Shown here: positions 63,101 to 64,000 of the stretch, piece by piece
How positions within the stretch are numbered: the first letter of the stretch is position 1
How the letters are laid out: every line of letters begins with the position of its first letter
Assembly (NCBI GenBank): GCA_012845835.1
Contig: JABAKD010000008.1
Span: 13,343,501 to 13,407,500, forward strand
Direction of reading: 5' to 3'
From: Undaria pinnatifida
Lineage: Eukaryota > Sar > Phaeophyceae > Laminariales > Alariaceae
Length of the DNA: 64,000 bases
Position numbers and translations under genes: made by a program
Notes under the pieces: model-generated
What the model saw: the letters and a program-made list of their open reading frames with translations, nothing else
Databases searched by the model: none
What the model was told of the DNA's origin: nothing

Positions 63101-64000
63101 AAACGTAAACGGTATGGGGCGGTTTTCACATGTGAATTCCGATTGGAGATGAAAAGACGTTTACGCGCAACCGTAAGAGACGTTTGGGCTGGTTGGTTGC
63201 ACCCAGTACTGGCGGTTGGCGGGCGTCAATGCGCTGTGTTTCGCGTTGCGCCAAGGACCCGACGACGTGCAAGATGACGACATTGAACACGACCGATCGA
63301 CAGTTGATGGCGATTACATCACGGTCACAGGCTCGACCAACACACGTTGTTGGTCGAGCCTGTGACCGTGGTGTGTTGGATGACAACTGTCGATTCGTCG
63401 TGTTCAACGTCGTCATCCTGCGCGTCGTCGGGTCTCTGGCGCAACGCGAAACACAGCGCATTGACGCCGTCAACCGCCAGTACTGGGTGCAACCAACCAG
63501 TCCAAACGTCTCCTACGGTCGTGCGTAAACGTAAACGGTATGGGGCGGTTTTCACATGTGAATTCCGATTGGAGATGAAAAGACGTTTACGCGCAACCGT
63601 AAGAGACGTTTGGGCTGGTTGGTTGCACCCAGTACTGGCGGTTGGAGGGCGTCAATGCGCGGTATTTCGCGTTGCGCCAAGGACCCGACGACGTGCAAGA
63701 TGACGACGTTAAACACGATCGATCGACAGTTGATGGCGACTATACCACGATCAAGCTCGACCAACACACGTTGTTGGTCGAGCCTGTGACCGTGGTGTGT
63801 TGGACGACAACTGTCGATTCGGCGTGTTCAACGTCGTCATCCTGCGCGTCGTCGGGTCTCTGGCGCAACGCGAAACACAGCGCATTGACACCGTCAACCG
63901 CCAGTACTGGGTGCAACCAACGAATAAACGCGTCTCCTACGCTCGTGCGTAAACGTAAACGGTATGGGGCGGTTTTCACATGTGAATTCCGATTGGAGAT
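60180..64000. repeat. 424-426-base palindromic satellite derived from exon B
   Basis: At least nine units start near 60,180, 60,608, 61,032, 61,456, 61,882, 62,308, 62,732, 63,158 and 63,584. Each is a palindrome with arms of about 187 bases around ACCAACACACGTTGTTGGT, plus a ~50-base spacer (GGTATGGGGCGGTTTTCACA and on). The left arm corresponds to intron plus exon B (GACCCGACGACG...). Units of the GGAGGGCGTC type recur every 1,276 bases (61,032, 62,308, 63,584), a three-unit higher-order repeat. Frames up to 183 codons occur on both strands but follow from the symmetry. Confidence 0.95.

Larger units (their letters stand above)
58175..64000. repeat. Segmental duplication, copy 3 (diverged, partial)
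   Basis: Sequence from 58,175 matches the start of copies 1 and 2, but lacks the X insertion, and then follows the 3,878-5,150 region with many substitutions. The three exon-bearing blocks met here (around 58,900, 59,900 and 60,200) have each been turned into inverted repeats, and the last became a satellite array that continues past the window end. Confidence 0.85.

Noticed and set aside
60176-63979. Frames of 71-183 codons on both strands of the palindromic satellite
   Set aside because: The palindrome and tandem repetition produce them automatically on both strands, and the acceptor-to-exon frame is broken in many units.
60180-64000. CRISPR array
   Set aside because: The units are 424-426 bases, have no unique spacers, and the setting is eukaryotic.

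Overview
The window is nuclear eukaryotic DNA. It has no bacterial-style gene packing. The believable coding pieces are short, mostly phase-0 exons of about 80-150 bases, bounded by pyrimidine-rich acceptors ending in AG and GTGAGT/GTAAGT/GTAGGC donors, with introns of a few hundred bases to several kilobases. Small exons, long introns, balanced base composition and a DIRS-type retrotransposon would fit an intron-rich alga or stramenopile such as a brown alga. That placement is inference; nothing here proves the lineage.

Layout. The window is a tandem segmental duplication. Copy 1 runs from base 1 to about 34,258, copy 2 from 34,259 to about 58,174, and a more diverged copy 3 starts near 58,175 and runs off the end. 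Copies 1 and 2 are near-identical by eye apart from discrete insertions, deletions and array-length changes, so each serves as the reference for the other. All copies meet inside a ~750-base repeat called R here, which ends in inverted repeats of the AGGCTGGTTCAAGT type. R is intact only at 57,579-58,333. Elsewhere it is split by a 3.8-4.3 kb insertion of unknown type (X: 102-3,877 and 34,360-38,615), by a ~7 kb insertion holding a DIRS/PAT-like retrotransposon (27,083-34,101), by a ~370-base insertion, and by a 373-base TRIM-like LTR element (50,694-51,066).

Genes. The best host gene, present in both copies, encodes a protein with tandem PH domains (exons 10,054-14,087 and 40,814-44,853) and perhaps a long terminal exon (15,484-16,029 and 46,247-46,792). 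A second set of exons encodes Asp/Glu-rich peptides: a secretion-signal exon at 24,160/55,275, then acidic exons at 26,403, 4,747/39,485 and 5,021/39,759. Scattered single exons, including one on the minus strand at 20,391/51,502, belong to genes that cannot be completed here.

The most unusual feature is what happened to one 123-base acidic exon. In copy 2 it is single. In copy 1 it sits in a 265-base tandem repeat giving 16 exon copies, all but one of which keep the frame and splice sites. In copy 3 the same exon-intron block was duplicated head to head into a palindrome and then amplified into at least nine 424-426-base units, arranged as a three-unit higher-order repeat of about 1,276 bases. 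Two neighbouring blocks in copy 3 are also inverted duplications. The locus thus shows an exon turning into two structurally different satellites.

The DIRS-like element (27,199-33,971, minus strand) looks young and complete. It has a gag-like ORF with a CCCH finger, an RT/RNase H ORF with YVDD, a tyrosine recombinase ORF, and split direct repeats in the order A1-ORFs-B1-A2-B2. Gag and pol lie in the same frame, separated by a single TGA.
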